Of a stretch of 28,379 nt of DNA, positions 1 through 7,947 are shown one piece after another. The stretch covers positions 1 to 28,379 of the forward strand of contig CAOJZU010000019.1 in the NCBI GenBank assembly GCA_948466265.1, read 5' to 3'. This stretch comes from an uncultured Clostridium sp. (GTDB lineage Bacteria; Bacillota_A; Clostridia; TANB77; CAG-508). The translations under genes were made by a program, and so were the position numbers. Under the pieces are notes generated by a model. That model was given only the letters and a program-made list of their open reading frames with translations. It had not been told where the DNA came from and did no database searches. The first letter of the stretch is position 1, and every line of letters starts with the position of its first letter.

Positions 1-124
1 AACTTACAAATATTTATTTTTTTAAAAGTGTCGGACTTCATTTTGATATTCAGCAATCCTCACTTTACATTTTATGTAAAATATGATACAATAAAATAAA
101 TAAAAAACCTAAGGAGGAATGTAT

Positions 125-505
125 ATGCTATTACGGATAATACTGGGAAGCATAGGATGTGTTGTAGTAATAATTATTTTATTCGTTGCTACAGTATATT
201 CAACAGTCTGGAGGATAATTCCTGTAACTCAGTACATTTGTGCTGTTTTCGATGAAGTGTTTGGGATGTATCTTACAGAAGGAGTTTTTTCAAGAGACCA
301 GCCAGAAGAAATCACAATTGGCAAAGTTAAAGTAAGGTTTTCCAACTTGGAAGAGGCTTGCAATGAGGTAGAAAGGTATGTTAATATAAACTTAAAAGGT
401 TATGATAAGCATACTTGGCTTAATGTTAGTCCTGAATGGAGGAAAAACCGTAATAAATTGCTTGAGATACAAAGCAAAATACGTTGGTTGCGGAAAAAAT
501 TCTGA
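125..505 (+). CDS. Hypothetical single-pass membrane protein
   Basis: About 126 residues, function not recognised. I take the ATG at 125 rather than 119 because the AAGGAGG box at 111-117 lies 7 nt upstream of 125 but only 1 nt from 119. Residues about 2-28 form one hydrophobic helix (signal anchor); the rest is charged and presumably faces one side of the membrane, ending in a basic tail. Two codons are CGG in frame (residue 4 and near the C-terminus) and must be read as arginine, because a +1 shift at the first gives an immediate TAA. Its codon use (CTG, CGG, GCT) is less AT-extreme than the housekeeping genes, so acquisition is likely. A hairpin terminator follows directly. Confidence 0.6.
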   Translation: MLLRIILGSIGCVVVIIILFVATVYSTVWRIIPVTQYICAVFDEVFGMYLTEGVFSRDQPEEITIGKVKVRFSNLEEACNEVERYVNINLKGYDKHTWLNVSPEWRKNRNKLLEIQSKIRWLRKKF

Positions 506-509
506 AATG

Positions 510-551
510 GAAAGAGGGCATAGGAAATTATGCTCTCTTTCATTCTTATAT
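510..551 (+). terminator. Rho-independent terminator after the 125-505 gene
   Basis: A 13-bp stem (510-522 with 529-541, one G-U pair) has a 6-nt loop and a T-rich tail. It begins 5 nt after the stop codon at 505. Confidence 0.75.
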
Positions 552-748
552 TTTTAAGCTTTTAGCATAGACTAATAGCACAAATATGTTATAGGTTTTC
601 ACCTATAATAGTATTACAGGAAAGTTGAGTAACATCAATTTTCCTTTTTATTTTGTAAAAATACTATTAATTTTATGTGTTTTATGCTATACTAATTTCA
701 ACAGTTGATGAGTCAATTATTTTTTTGAGTAAAAAGTGGGAGGAACAC
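552..748 (+). other. Gene-free stretch with a second terminator-like hairpin at 619-656
   Basis: The arms 619-628 and 635-644 form a 10-bp stem with one G-U pair, followed by a T-rich tail to about 656. A small hairpin lies at about 591-606. No gene ends immediately upstream, so this could be a backup terminator or the end of a short RNA. An extended -10-like TGCTATACT lies near 682-692, followed by a GGGAGG box and a 9-codon mini-ORF at 750. That mini-ORF overlaps the terminator of the opposing gene and is not called. Confidence 0.4.
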
Positions 749-782
749 TATGAAAAATAGGCTATTTTTTCGCAAATAACCT
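749..782 (-). terminator. Terminator of the HAD gene (minus strand)
   Basis: A 9-bp stem with one G-U pair (774-782 with 759-767) is followed on the minus strand by an A/T-rich run. It lies just beyond the stop codon of the HAD gene at 799. Confidence 0.55.
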
Positions 783-798
783 CCTAAAACGCTCCAAT

Positions 799-1272
799 TT
801 ATTCCATAAATGAACTAGGGTGATAAGATGTAATACCTAACTCTTCTGCTTTTCTTAAGACATCTAATCTATCATCTACAAACACTGCATCTTTAATACC
901 TATATTATAATGTTTGCAACATTCTATTATAACTTCTGGTTTTAACATTGTTGAACAAATGAAAAATATATTTTCTCTTTTTATATTAGGATAATTTTCA
1001 CTTAGCCATAAATATTTTTGATTTACTTCATTATTGGTAGCAACTGTACCTAATATAAAAATCTTATCACTATCTAATTTTTCTATAATTCTTTGCATTG
1101 TTTTTAAAGGTCTTGATTTATAAAACAAATCATTAAAAAGCAAATCTTCTAATGATTGACATCCAAGCTCAGGACATCTTCCACCATATAAAATATCTTT
1201 ATATCTATACTCTGATAGAGTACCATCAACATCAAAAAATACATACTTTTCTTTTAATTTTTCAAACATCAT
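799..1272 (-). CDS. HAD-superfamily phosphohydrolase
   Basis: A 157-residue cytosolic hydrolase of the haloacid dehalogenase superfamily. Motif I is FFDVDGTL near residue 12 (nucleophile Asp and acid/base Asp). A motif II-like Thr lies in FILGTVATNNE. A conserved Lys sits in MLKPEVI, and the motif IV acidic pair is in VFVDDRLDV. The family transfers phosphate through an Mg-dependent aspartyl-phosphate; the substrate cannot be read from sequence. The first of two ATGs is chosen because GGGAG lies 6 nt upstream. It is AT-rich like the native genes, contains no CGG codon in frame and no C-GGN shift, and has its own promoter and terminator. Confidence 0.8.
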   Translation of the reverse strand: MMFEKLKEKYVFFDVDGTLSEYRYKDILYGGRCPELGCQSLEDLLFNDLFYKSRPLKTMQRIIEKLDSDKIFILGTVATNNEVNQKYLWLSENYPNIKRENIFFICSTMLKPEVIIECCKHYNIGIKDAVFVDDRLDVLRKAEELGITSYHPSSFME

Positions 1273-1301
1273 TTATTGCTCCCATATACTTTATTTAATA
1301 A

Positions 1302-1331
1302 ATTATACTACACTTTATAAATTTTTGTCAT
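1302..1331 (-). promoter_or_regulatory. Probable sigma-A promoter for the HAD gene
   Basis: On the minus strand, ATGACA (1326-1331) and a perfect TATAAT (1302-1307) are separated by 18 nt, about 30 nt upstream of the start codon. Confidence 0.55.
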
Positions 1332-1349
1332 AGTGAATTTACATAAAAC

Positions 1350-1378
1350 TTGAAAATTATGGATATTTGTAGTATAAT
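1350..1378 (+). promoter_or_regulatory. Sigma-A promoter of the BlaI-like gene
   Basis: TTGAAA (1350-1355), a 17-nt spacer and TATAAT (1373-1378). The 13-mer CATAAAACTTGAA at 1342-1354, which includes the -35 box, recurs at 1851-1863 in front of the CapA-like gene. Confidence 0.75.
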
Positions 1379-1438
1379 ATACATATAAGCTTTTTGCAAA
1401 GTAAAGAATAAGTAGATTACAACACAGGAGGATAAAAC

Positions 1439-1750
1439 ATGCAAAGGGAAAGACTATCAAAAACTGAAAGAAAAGTTATGGAGATCATATGGGAAAGCAA
1501 TAAAGAGTTAACGCAAAATGAAGTCCGTATGAAGTGTAACGAACGGTTTGGAACGAACTGGAAGAGACAAACGGTAAATACATTCTTAAGAAGGATCGAA
1601 GCCAAGGGATATTTAACAAGTAGACCTATCAAAGGGAAAACTTCCGTATTTACGCCACTGAACAGCAAAAATGAGTGCATAAGAAAAGAGCTGGAGCGGA
1701 TTTCGGAGGAATGTAAGGTTTCCAAAGAGTACTTAAAAAGTTTATTGTAA
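1439..1750 (+). CDS. BlaI/MecI-family winged-helix transcriptional repressor
   Basis: A 103-residue protein that looks like the winged-helix family of BlaI/MecI. The LSKTERKVMEIIWES opening and the RQTVNTFLRRIEAKGYL recognition-helix region are typical, and the C-terminal helix would dimerise. AGGAGG at 1426-1431 lies 7 nt upstream. Members usually repress cell-envelope stress or beta-lactam resistance genes and are relieved by a BlaR-type protease. No BlaR-like neighbour is visible here. Two in-frame CGG codons (in NERFG and ELERIS) must be arginine; a +1 shift at the first leads to a stop in about ten codons. This and its balanced codon use mark it as acquired. It may control its own promoter and the next gene, which share a -35 element. 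Confidence 0.75.
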   Translation: MQRERLSKTERKVMEIIWESNKELTQNEVRMKCNERFGTNWKRQTVNTFLRRIEAKGYLTSRPIKGKTSVFTPLNSKNECIRKELERISEECKVSKEYLKSLL

Positions 1751-1758
1751 TCTATGAA

Positions 1759-1839
1759 GAGGTCTAAGAAGGTTATTTTCTTTGACCTCTCCTTGTCTAC
1801 ATTTATCAGTTATGAATGTAGGCAAGGAGTTATTTTTTT
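1759..1839 (+). terminator. Tandem terminators after the BlaI-like gene
   Basis: The first hairpin pairs 1759-1770 with 1778-1789 (12 bp, one mismatch). The second pairs 1791-1803 with 1815-1827 (13 bp, one G-U) and is followed by a run of seven T. The second is the stronger. Confidence 0.75.
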
Positions 1840-1858
1840 CAGTCCATCAACATAAAAC

Positions 1859-1887
1859 TTGAACTTGTTTTTATTTTATGGTAAACT
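1859..1887 (+). promoter_or_regulatory. Promoter of the CapA-like gene
   Basis: TTGAAC (1859-1864), a 17-nt spacer and TAAACT (1882-1887). The upstream CATAAAACTT is identical to that before the BlaI-like gene, suggesting shared control. Confidence 0.55.
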
Positions 1888-1946
1888 ATATAGATAAATA
1901 AAAGGCAAGTACTTTAATTTTAAAAAACTTTAGGAGGATAAACAAA

Positions 1947-3182
1947 ATGAAAAAAACATCAAGAGTTATGGTAATACTGGTTGCAGTTATTGCATTGCTA
2001 TTACCTAAGATTTGCTGTAAGGCTGAACGGATAGTAGAACCTGCAGATTCTTATGCGAGTATAACTTCGTTTGGTGACACACTTTGTCATAAGCCACTGT
2101 TTAACGCGGCGTATAACAAGGAAACGGAAACTTATGAGTTTTCTCCTATGTTCAAATATGTAGAAAGATACTTTAAAGATTCTACAGTGACTATTGGAAA
2201 CTTAGAGTCTTCTATGGCAGGCCCAGAAGGAGGATATAGCGGAAATCCTTATTTTAATGCACCGGAGCATCTTGCAACTGATTTAAAAGAACTTGGTGTA
2301 GATATAATGACCACATCTAATAACCATTCACTCGATAAAGGGTTTAGTGGCATAGAATCTACATTAAACTATTTAGACATTGCAGGAATTTTGCACACTG
2401 GAACGTCGAGAGACGAAGAAGAACAAGACACTATTCTATTTAAGTATCTAAATGGTATAAAAACCGCATTTTTATCGTATACATATGGTACAAATGGAAT
2501 AGCTGTTCCTGAGGGCAAAGAGTTTTGTGTGAACTTGATAGACGAAGAACTGATGCTGAAACATATTAATAAAGCCAAAAAAGAAGGGGCAGAACTTATA
2601 ATTGTTTCAATGCATTGGGGAGTAGAATATCAGACCACAGAAAACAAAGAACAAGAGAGACTTGCTGAATTTTTAATCCAAAATGATGTTGATATTATTC
2701 TTGGGTCACACCCGCATGTATTACAGCCTATGAAAATGGTTAAGGTAGAAACAGAAAGCGGAGAAGAAAAAGAAGGGCTAGTTATATTTTCACAAGGTAA
2801 TTTCTTTTCGAACCAAAGAGATATAAACACAAGAAACACTGCAATTTTCAACATTGAGATTAAAAAGGATAGAGAAACCGGAGAAGTAACAGTAGAAAGT
2901 GTCAGTTATGTTCCGTTATATATGGGAATAAAAGCACCAGGAACAGAAGACAGATATGAAATACTGGACTTAAACGAGATTATTAGAAGCTATGAAGCAG
3001 GAGAAAACACATGGTCAGAAGAAATGTATAACTTAGCAGTAAGAGAAAAAGAGAGATGTATAAATCTTATTGGACCAGAAATTGATACAAATGCTGAAAG
3101 CGAAATTATCCAGTCAGAAACTAAACAAAAAGTAGGAATGGGCACATGCCTATTCTTACTTTTTGTTTTAATATTTTGGTGA
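1947..3182 (+). CDS. CapA/PgsA-family metallophosphatase-like protein, membrane anchored
   Basis: A 411-residue extracytoplasmic protein of the bacterial capsule-synthesis CapA family (calcineurin-like fold). Residues about 1-25 are a signal peptide or anchor. Family motifs follow in order: SFGDTLCH near 41, GNLESS near 90, TTSNNHSLDKG near 125, VSMHWGVEY near 220, LGSHPHVLQP near 253 and FSQGNFF near 282. A second hydrophobic stretch closes the C-terminus. In Bacillus, CapA/PgsA take part in poly-gamma-glutamate synthesis or export. No capB/capC partners are here, so the substrate is open. AGGAGG lies about 10 nt upstream of the ATG. One early in-frame CGG (AERIV) must be arginine because a +1 shift there gives TAG at once. 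It uses both NNC-GGA and NNT-GGA normally. Confidence 0.8.
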   Translation: MKKTSRVMVILVAVIALLLPKICCKAERIVEPADSYASITSFGDTLCHKPLFNAAYNKETETYEFSPMFKYVERYFKDSTVTIGNLESSMAGPEGGYSGNPYFNAPEHLATDLKELGVDIMTTSNNHSLDKGFSGIESTLNYLDIAGILHTGTSRDEEEQDTILFKYLNGIKTAFLSYTYGTNGIAVPEGKEFCVNLIDEELMLKHINKAKKEGAELIIVSMHWGVEYQTTENKEQERLAEFLIQNDVDIILGSHPHVLQPMKMVKVETESGEEKEGLVIFSQGNFFSNQRDINTRNTAIFNIEIKKDRETGEVTVESVSYVPLYMGIKAPGTEDRYEILDLNEIIRSYEAGENTWSEEMYNLAVREKERCINLIGPEIDTNAESEIIQSETKQKVGMGTCLFLLFVLIFW

Positions 3183-3203
3183 TTATTTTACCATTTTTTA
3201 ATC

Positions 3204-3722
3204 TCATTTATTCACAATTCTATCATACCCAACAACAGTAACATTATCAGGAACATCCTTCAAAATAGTGCTATTAGCACCTACTTTAGCATTATTTCCA
3301 ATTTTTATAGGACCAAGAACCTTGCTCCCAGCTCCAATCATAACATTATTTCCGATATCAGGATGTCTTTTAAACCTATCTTTCCCAGTACCCCCAAGAG
3401 TTACATCATGATATATTGTACAATCATTTCCAATTGTCGAAGTTTCGCCAATTACAATACCCATACCATGGTCAATAAAAAGCCTTTTTCCAATTTTTGC
3501 ACCTGGATGAATTTCAATTCCAGTAAAAAATCTTCCAATTTGAGAAATAAGTCTTGCTAGAAAATATAACTTATGTCTATATAAAAAATTGGCTATCCTA
3601 TAAAACACAAGTACAATAAACCCTGGATATAAAAGTATAGCCTCAAAAATACTTCGGCATGCAGGGTCTTTTTTTAATATATTTTTTGCATCTTCATACA
3701 ATTCTTTAAAAACTCTAAACAT
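3204..3722 (-). CDS. cysE: Serine O-acetyltransferase
   Basis: A 172-residue enzyme that acetylates L-serine with acetyl-CoA to O-acetylserine, the committed step of cysteine synthesis. The N-terminal helical part carries [11 protein letters not shown] and the YPG turn. A left-handed beta-helix of hexapeptide repeats follows, with [37 protein letters not shown] and [18 protein letters not shown]. The His of the DHG motif and the downstream HP motif are the usual catalytic residues. I chose the inner ATG at 3722 because AGAGGAG lies 6 nt upstream of it and inside any longer form. The gene is AT-rich. Its only CGG straddles a codon boundary (ATC-GGA) and is read normally. Convergent with the CapA-like gene. 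Confidence 0.92.
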   Translation of the reverse strand: MFRVFKELYEDAKNILKKDPACRSIFEAILLYPGFIVLVFYRIANFLYRHKLYFLARLISQIGRFFTGIEIHPGAKIGKRLFIDHGMGIVIGETSTIGNDCTIYHDVTLGGTGKDRFKRHPDIGNNVMIGAGSKVLGPIKIGNNAKVGANSTILKDVPDNVTVVGYDRIVNK

Positions 3723-3791
3723 AAAAAACTCCTCTAAATGCAATCTATGAAAAATAGTTAAACAATGTTACTGTGATTTTCTAGAAAACAC

Positions 3792-3820
3792 TAGAAATAT
3801 AAAATAATAAATGATATAAT
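3792..3820 (+). promoter_or_regulatory. Promoter of the rlmB-ruvB operon
   Basis: TAGAAA (3792-3797), a 17-nt spacer and a perfect TATAAT (3815-3820), 31 nt upstream of the rlmB start. Confidence 0.65.
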
Positions 3821-3850
3821 CAAATTTAAGAATAATGGAGGTAAAAGCAA

Positions 3851-4603
3851 ATGGAAGAAAACGGACAAGTCGAAGGAAGAAATGCAGTAGCAGAACTTAT
3901 AGAAAGCGGAAAAGATATCAATAAAATATTTGTATTAAGTCGGAAAAAAACATGTAAAAATAAATCAAATACTTTCAAGAGCAAGACAAAATCGGAATTG
4001 TTATTGTAGAAACAAATAAAAATAAGTTAGATGAAATGTCAGAAACAGGAAACCACCAAGGAATTATAGCAGTTGTTCCTCCATTTGAATATGCAGAAAT
4101 AGAAGATATATTAGAGTATGCTAAAGAAAAGAATGAAGATCCATTTATAGTAATATTAGATGGAATAGAAGATGTTCATAATTTGGGATCAATAATTAGA
4201 ACAGCGGAAACAGCGGGAGTACATGGAATAATAATTCCAAAGAGGAGAGCTGTAGCAGTAAATGCGACAGCAGTAAAAACATCTAGCCGGAGCAGTAGAA
4301 CATATGAGAATTGCAAGAGTTAACAACATAAATGAAACAATAAATAATCTAAAAAAACAGGGCATATGGATATGTGGAACAGATATGGATACAGAAACAT
4401 TGTATTATACACAAGACTATAATATGCCACTTGCAATAGTAATTGGAAGTGAAGGCAAGGGAATGGCAAGACTTACTAAGGAAAACTGTGATTTTATAGT
4501 AAAAATTCCAATGAAGGGAAAAATAAATTCACTAAATGCATCAGTATCTGCAGGAATTGTAATATATGAAGCTGTAAAAAGTAGAACATTATTGAAAAAA
4601 TAG
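3851..4603 (+). CDS. rlmB: 23S rRNA 2'-O-ribose methyltransferase (SpoU/TrmH family), read through three C-GGA shifts
   Basis: A SpoU-class methyltransferase of about 249 residues; RlmB methylates the ribose of a G in domain V of 23S rRNA using SAM. Family motifs are NLGSIIRTAETAGVHG (motif 1), IVIGSEGKGM (motif 2) and IPMKGKINSLNASVSAGI (motif 3, knot). Read conventionally the gene breaks three times. An extra C at 3941 (after AGT), 3993 (after AAT) and 4288 (after AGC) sits directly before GGA, and each lies in frame as CGG. Dropping these C's gives one continuous SpoU protein with TSSGAVEHMRIARV across the third site. In-frame AAC-GGA and AGC-GGA elsewhere in the gene need no shift. GGAGG lies 9 nt before the ATG. 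First gene of an operon. Confidence 0.9.
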
Positions 4604-4638
4604 CTAAATATAGATAGAATACGGAAAAGGTGATCAAT

Positions 4639-5644
4639 ATGGAAGAAAATAGCATAATAAGTCCAGAACTTGAAGATATAGAAGAAGAAAGAATTGAAAA
4701 GACTCTAAGACCAAAAACTTTAGAAGAATATGTGGGACAGACAAAAGTAAAAGAAAACATGAAAATATATATAGAGGCTGCCAAAAAAAGAGGGGAGCCC
4801 CTTGATCATGTTCTTTTATATGGACCTCCAGGGCTTGGGAAAACAACTCTTTCAAACATAATATCAAATGAAATGAATTCAAACATAAAAATAACATCGG
4901 GTCCAGCAATTGAAAAGCCAGGAGATTTAGCAGCATTACTTACAAATCTTTCAGAATTTGATGTTCTTTTTATCGATGAAATACATAGACTAAATAAAAG
5001 TGTAGAAGAAATTTTGTATCCTGCACTTGAAGACTATACCCTAGATATAATAATTGGAAAAGGTCCAAGTGCTAGGTCAATTAGACTAGATCTTCCAAAA
5101 TTCACATTAATAGGTGCAACAACAAGAGCAGGCTCACTTCAAGCACCTTTAAGAGACAGATTTGGAATAGTAGCAAGATTAGAGCTATATAGTAAAGAAG
5201 AACTTACAGAAATTGTAAAAAGGTCAGCAAAAATATTAGAAATAGAGATAGAAGAAGATGCAGCTGTAGAAATAGCAAGAAGATCTAGAGGAACTCCAAG
5301 AATTGCAAATAGAATTTTAAAAAGAGTAAGAGACTATGCAATAGTATTAGGAAATCGGAAATATTACTTTAGAAACATCAAAAATTGCATTAAATAGATT
5401 AGAAATAGACGAAATAGGTTTAGACGAAACAGATAGAAAAATGCTAAAAACAATGATAGAAAAATATAAAGGTGGACCAGTAGGATTAGAGACAATCGCT
5501 GCAACAATAGGAGAAGAAGCAGACACAATAGAAGATATGTATGAGCCATATCTAATACAACTTGGCTTCATGTCACGTACATTAAGAGGAAGGATAGTTT
5601 TACCAGAAGCATATAGACATCTTGGTATAGAATATGAAGGATAA
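4639..5644 (+). CDS. ruvB: Holliday junction branch-migration ATPase RuvB, one C-GGA shift
   Basis: A 334-residue AAA+ motor that, with RuvA, drives Holliday-junction branch migration. Walker [11 protein letters not shown] near residue 59, Walker B LFIDEIHR, sensor [14 protein letters not shown] and the C-terminal winged-helix domain ending in [15 protein letters not shown] are all present. ATG 4639 is chosen because an extended Shine-Dalgarno (AAGGTGATC) covers 4627-4635, which excludes the GTG at 4630. At 5356 an extra C precedes GGA after AAT. Without skipping it the protein ends 13 codons later, before the DNA-binding domain; skipping it gives a normal-length RuvB. No ruvA or ruvC is visible here. 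Confidence 0.93.
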
Positions 5645-6215
5645 GAAATTATTATTACATACATGCTGTGCACCATGTAGTGTATATTGTATAGATTCTT
5701 TAAGAGAGGAAGGAATAGAGCCAGTTGTATACTGGTACAACCCCAATATACACCCATATATGGAATATAAAGCAAGAAGAGATACATTAAAAGAATATAC
5801 AAAAATGATGGATGTAGAAGCCATATTTGAAGAAGAATATGGTTTAAAAGAATTTTGCAAAAATGTAGTAGGTGACTTAGAAAATAGATGTAAAAACTAT
5901 TGCTATAAAGTTAGATTAGAAAAAACAGCAAAATATGCTAAAGAAAATGGATATGATGCAATATGTACAACCCTACTAATTAGTCCATATCAAAAACATG
6001 AGATATTAAAAAAGCAAGGAGAAGAAATCGCAAAAAAATATGGACTAGAATTTTTATACAGAGACTTTAGACCAGGCTTTAGAGAAGGACAAAAAAAGGC
6101 ACGTGAGATAGGACTATACATGCAAAAATATTGTGGGTGTGTCTTTTCAGAAGAAGAAAGATACATGAAACAAATAGAAAAAGATAAATCTTTAAAGGAG
6201 AGTGTAACAACATAG
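5634..6215 (+). CDS. queH: Epoxyqueuosine reductase QueH
   Basis: A 193-residue protein of the QueH (former DUF208) family, the non-B12 enzyme that reduces epoxyqueuosine to queuosine in tRNA. The N-terminal [11 protein letters not shown] supplies the adjacent-cysteine motif, and further cysteines in RCKNYCYK and YCGCVFS complete the metal and Fe-S ligand set. Length matches the family. The ATG lies 11 nt inside the end of ruvB with no strong ribosome binding site, so translation is probably coupled to ruvB. There is no in-frame CGG and no shift, so coupling requires ruvB translation to have passed the 5356 shift: ribosomes that fail to shift there stop upstream. Confidence 0.9.
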   Translation: MKDKKLLLHTCCAPCSVYCIDSLREEGIEPVVYWYNPNIHPYMEYKARRDTLKEYTKMMDVEAIFEEEYGLKEFCKNVVGDLENRCKNYCYKVRLEKTAKYAKENGYDAICTTLLISPYQKHEILKKQGEEIAKKYGLEFLYRDFRPGFREGQKKAREIGLYMQKYCGCVFSEEERYMKQIEKDKSLKESVTT

Positions 6216-6740
6216 AAGAAAATAAAATATATGTTGTTTCTAAAAATAATGAAATAACATTAAAGTTTCCTAAAATTAATATCCAAACTAAAGCATATAT
6301 AGGGAAAAACGGTTTAACAAAATATAAGAAAGAAGGAGACGGCAAAACGCCTATAGGTGAATTTGAATTAGGAATTATTTTGGGTATGCCCAAAACAGAA
6401 AAGAATATAAATGGAATAAAATATACACAAATAACAGAAGATATGTACTTTATAGATGACCCAAAATCTAAATACTATAATGAACTAGTAAGCATAAAAG
6501 ATGTAGAAAAAGACTGGAATTCAGCAGAACACCTAATAGACTATAAAGTACAATATGAATATCTAATAGAAATAAAAACGAATCCAGAAAATATCAAAGG
6601 AAAAGGAAGCCGGAATATTTTTACATTGCCAAAACAATAAACTAACAGCCGGATGTGTAGCAATAGATAGAGAATATATGAAAAAGATATTAGAAAATAT
6701 AGATAAAAATACAAAAATAGAAATTAGAAAAGAGGAATAA
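6212..6740 (+). CDS. L,D-transpeptidase (YkuD family), apparent AUA start, one C-GGA shift
   Basis: About 175 residues matching the YkuD/ErfK L,D-transpeptidase catalytic domain, which forms 3-3 peptidoglycan cross-links or attaches proteins. Seen are EGDGKTPIGEFELG near the N-terminus, then GIFLHC and LTAGCVAIDREYM, the latter holding the catalytic cysteine. The extra C at 6611 (after AGC) precedes GGA; conventional reading stops before the catalytic Cys. No ATG, GTG or TTG exists in frame upstream of the conserved region. The best start is ATA at 6212, 11 nt after AAAGGAG (6194-6200), overlapping the queH stop as ATAG. There is no obvious signal peptide, so it is cytoplasmic as read or has lost its N-terminus. 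Confidence 0.75.
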
Positions 6741-6741
6741 A

Positions 6742-7200
6742 ATGATAAAAGTATTATTTGTCTGTCTAGGAAACATATGTAGGTCACCTATGGCAGAATA
6801 TGTATTTAAAGATATAGTAAAGAAAAATAAAATAGAAGATATATATATTGATTCATCTGCAACAAGTAGTGAAGAAATAGGAAACTCTATGCATTATGGA
6901 ACAAGAAACAAATTAAAAGAAATGAATATAGAGTATGGAAATCATATAGCAAAAAAATTAACAAAACAAGACTATGATAAATTTGATTATATAATTGGAA
7001 TGGAAGAACAAAACATAAGAGATATAAAAAGAATAGTAGGTGAAGATACAAAAAATAAAATATACAAGTTATTAGATTTTACAAATAACCCAAGGGATAT
7101 TGTAGACCCATGGTATACAGGAAATTTTGATACAACGTATAATGATATTGTAGAAGGCTTAGAAGGCTTTATAAAACATCTTAATCTTTACTCTGGATAA
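6742..7200 (+). CDS. Low-molecular-weight protein-tyrosine phosphatase
   Basis: A 152-residue enzyme with the P-loop VCLGNICRSPMAE at residues 8-20 (CX5R-S with catalytic Cys and Arg) and the late DPWYTGNFDTTY loop carrying the general-acid Asp. The family removes phosphate from protein tyrosine or arginine residues, in Firmicutes often for envelope polysaccharide or stress control. Arsenate reductases share the fold but lack this DPWY pattern. The ATG follows the L,D-transpeptidase stop by 1 nt with AGAGGA just upstream, so it is the last gene of the rlmB operon. It has no in-frame CGG. Its last 20 bases overlap the end of the opposing thiamine pyrophosphokinase gene. Confidence 0.9.
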   Translation: MIKVLFVCLGNICRSPMAEYVFKDIVKKNKIEDIYIDSSATSSEEIGNSMHYGTRNKLKEMNIEYGNHIAKKLTKQDYDKFDYIIGMEEQNIRDIKRIVGEDTKNKIYKLLDFTNNPRDIVDPWYTGNFDTTYNDIVEGLEGFIKHLNLYSG

Positions 7201-7829
7201 CAATTAAAATGCCATCTTTAAGAGAAATACTTGCAGTATCTTTAACTATTTCATTACTTACTCCCAAGCTTTTTCCGAATGGATAAAGTGAAATCTTTAA
7301 CACAGTATTTAAAACCTGTTAATGTAAGGCATGTAACTAAAGAAGTAAGAGGTATCAAAGATATATATTTACCATAAAGCTTTGTTTTTTCTAATTCCAA
7401 AAAACTATCTATTAAATAAATTTTATTATTAACATCTAATATTTGGCAAGGAATATTAGCTTCTAATGAATGTTTTAAAATGTGAATATTTGCAAGTGCA
7501 TGGTCCATTCTTTTACCTAATGCACCAAGTATTGTAATATTTGAAGGCTTAAGAGAAATTGCAAGATTTAAAGCAATATCAGTATCTGTAAAATCTTTTT
7601 CAGGAATATATTTATGAAATTCAATCTTATCGTTACTTTTATAGTAATCTAATATATCAGAATTTGCAGAATCTAAATCTCCAACAACATGATTTGGTAT
7701 AATATTTAATTTATATAGCGATTCTAGCCCCTTATCAACAGCAATAATAATTTGCTTTTTATGCTCTTCAAGATAGTTATTTAAAAATTCTAAATTAATA
7801 TCCCCGCCAGAAATAATAGCAATTTCCAT
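7181..7829 (-). CDS. thiN: Thiamine pyrophosphokinase, one C-GGA shift
   Basis: A 215-residue enzyme transferring pyrophosphate from ATP to thiamine. Motifs are VVGDLDSANSD near residue 47, EKDFTDTDIAL near 78 and ILGALGKRMDHALANI near 96, plus the beta-strand C-terminal domain. On the minus strand an in-frame CGG occurs with its C at 7277 (after ATT). Read as arginine the protein ends seven codons later. Skipping the C adds a family-like tail, GKSLGVSNEIVKDTASISL, and gives a normal length ending at 7181. This shows the signal on the opposite strand. AAGGAGAG lies 8 nt before the ATG. Confidence 0.9.
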
Positions 7830-7890
7830 TTATTTAATCTCTCCTTATAAAATCTATCATAATTAAAACACAATAATTAAATATAATCAA

Positions 7891-7926
7891 TATAAAAAAT
7901 AACGGGGACGGAAACACCGCCCCCAA
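7891..7926 (-). terminator. Terminator of dapB (minus strand)
   Basis: A GC-rich hairpin (GGGGACGG against CCGCCCC, one bulge) at about 7904-7924 is followed on the minus strand by TTATTTTTTAT. Its GC content is unlike other terminators in the window. Confidence 0.75.
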
Positions 7927-7947
7927 ACTTTGTTACTTCATGCTCCC

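Noticed and set aside
750..779. Nine-codon leader peptide after GGGAGG
   Set aside because: It lies within the inverted repeat that works as terminator of the opposing HAD gene; too short to support.
1365..1385. BlaI-type operator (TGTA...TACA) over the -10 box at 1369-1384
   Set aside because: The half-sites are inverted relative to the usual BlaI box and the match is short in AT-rich DNA; not strong enough to call.
4627..4632. GTG at 4630 as ruvB start
   Set aside because: It lies inside the extended Shine-Dalgarno sequence that serves the ATG at 4639.
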